From CALXJM01 sp963930325 (GTDB lineage Bacteria > Bacillota > Clostridia > TANB77 > CAG-508), in contig CAWVME010000052.1 of assembly GCA_963930325.1 (NCBI GenBank), forward strand, positions 1 to 13,968: a stretch of 13,968 bases of DNA. Direction: 5' to 3'. The translations under genes and the position numbers were made by a program. This document shows, piece by piece, positions 13,435 through 13,968 of the stretch; the stretch's first letter is position 1; every line of letters begins with the position of its first letter. The notes beneath the pieces were generated by a model. It saw only the letters and a list, made by a program, of their open reading frames with translations. It was not told the DNA's origin and searched no databases.

Positions 13435-13968
13435 TTATTTTTTTGCGGTTTGTGTATTTCCAATGTTAAATAGTTCTAATATTTTAAATTTAAATTGAAT
13501 ACCAGGATCGGTTTCTGATATAACGGAATAGCCTTCGGAGGAAATGCTTTCTTTCATAACTTCTTTAGATTCTTCTGGCACAATTCCAGAACTTACATCA
13601 ACAAAACATAAAGGTGGGAACAATACACACCACCAATTTTGCCCCTCTGCTTTCCCAATTTCAATTCGCAAGGCATCATAGTATCCAACAGGAAGAGAAA
13701 TATCTCCGTAGGTTTTCGTTGGAAAAGAAAAATTTCCAATTTCCAAGTTGACTGAATAATCAAATCCATTTTCGGAAATAACTTGTTCAGCAATTTGCTT
13801 AAAATCATTTAAGTGAGAAGAGGCGATTTCAATGGCTTCTTCTTTTGTAGATGTAGATTGCAACAACTCATTCATATGAGAAATAATTGCGTCACGAACT
13901 AAGTATTTTAAGTTTTGGTCTTCAATAGAGTCGCTAGCTGCAATTACATGTAAACGAAAAAGAGAATT
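13435..13968 (-). CDS. spoIIR: Stage II sporulation protein R, N-terminus beyond the window
   Basis: SpoIIR is made in the forespore and secreted across the septum, where it activates SpoIIGA to process pro-sigma-E in the mother cell. The frame stays open to the window edge; 177 residues are visible and the signal segment is missing. The visible N-terminal part reads LFRLHVIAASDSIEDQNLK then LVRDAI, the usual start of the mature SpoIIR domain. FPTKTYGDISLPVGYYDALRIEIG and the hallmark NWWCVLFPPLCFVD follow at about residues 110-123. An internal Met at 13875 is not the start, because conserved residues lie before it. The C-terminal tail after VISETDPG is ordinary for the family. It lies upstream of murA in the same direction, with a 277-bp gap and a weak hairpin, so it is probably a separate transcript. 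Confidence 0.96.
   Translation of the reverse strand, partial: NSLFRLHVIAASDSIEDQNLKYLVRDAIISHMNELLQSTSTKEEAIEIASSHLNDFKQIAEQVISENGFDYSVNLEIGNFSFPTKTYGDISLPVGYYDALRIEIGKAEGQNWWCVLFPPLCFVDVSSGIVPEESKEVMKESISSEGYSVISETDPGIQFKFKILELFNIGNTQTAKK

Noticed and set aside
1..13968. CRISPR arrays, insertion sequences, tRNA or rRNA genes
   Set aside because: No spaced repeats, transposase frames, terminal inverted repeats or tRNA-like cloverleaf sequences were seen.

Overview
The window is AT-rich and comes from a spore-forming Firmicute, most likely a clostridial-type anaerobe. Sporulation genes (spmA, spmB, spoIIR, a GerMN-domain protein) sit beside a 2-hydroxyacyl-CoA dehydratase activase-type protein that is typical of anaerobes. 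Ribosome binding sites are strong AGGAGG-type, and arginine is written mostly AGA. The set trmN6-rsmI-abrB is the order found near the replication origin of Bacillus subtilis (yabB-yabC-abrB). The extremely AT-rich left end carries two in-phase DnaA-box-like sequences, so the window may start at or beside oriC.

Layout. 1-304: gene-free, AT-rich, two DnaA boxes and a 16-bp inverted repeat. 305-1166 (+): patatin-like phospholipase split by a +1 frameshift. 1277-1966 (+): membrane-anchored protein of unknown function. A long bidirectional terminator then separates it from 2056-6384 (-), a 1442-residue acyl-CoA dehydratase activase-like protein. 6620-7177 (+): GerMN-domain protein. 7179-7352 (-): 57-residue hypothetical protein. 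7464-9084 (+): trmN6 and rsmI. 9111-9377 (-): AbrB-family regulator with a four-cysteine tail. 9574-10703 (+): spmA-spmB. 10704-11086: a promoter, a 33-codon membrane-peptide ORF, a structured element with C-rich loops, and a terminator. 11087-13968 (-): spoIIR (cut by the window edge), murA and walJ, with walJ also split by a +1 frameshift.

How the genes work together. Several products act on the envelope and spore: MurA makes a peptidoglycan precursor, WalJ is tied to wall homeostasis and DNA maintenance, SpoIIR signals from forespore to mother cell, and SpmA/SpmB are needed for spore core dehydration. TrmN6 and RsmI modify tRNA and rRNA. The activase belongs to anaerobic amino-acid or hydroxyacid metabolism, but no dehydratase partner is present here.

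Most notable observation. The two conserved genes that look frameshifted, patatin and walJ, both break at an in-frame CGG codon. In each case skipping the C (CGG-N read as GGN, Gly) restores the family sequence. By hand scan I found no other in-frame CGG in roughly 4,000 codons, although CGA, CGT and CGC are used. This suggests that CGG is an unassigned or 'hungry' codon at which ribosomes shift +1, rather than two unrelated sequencing errors.
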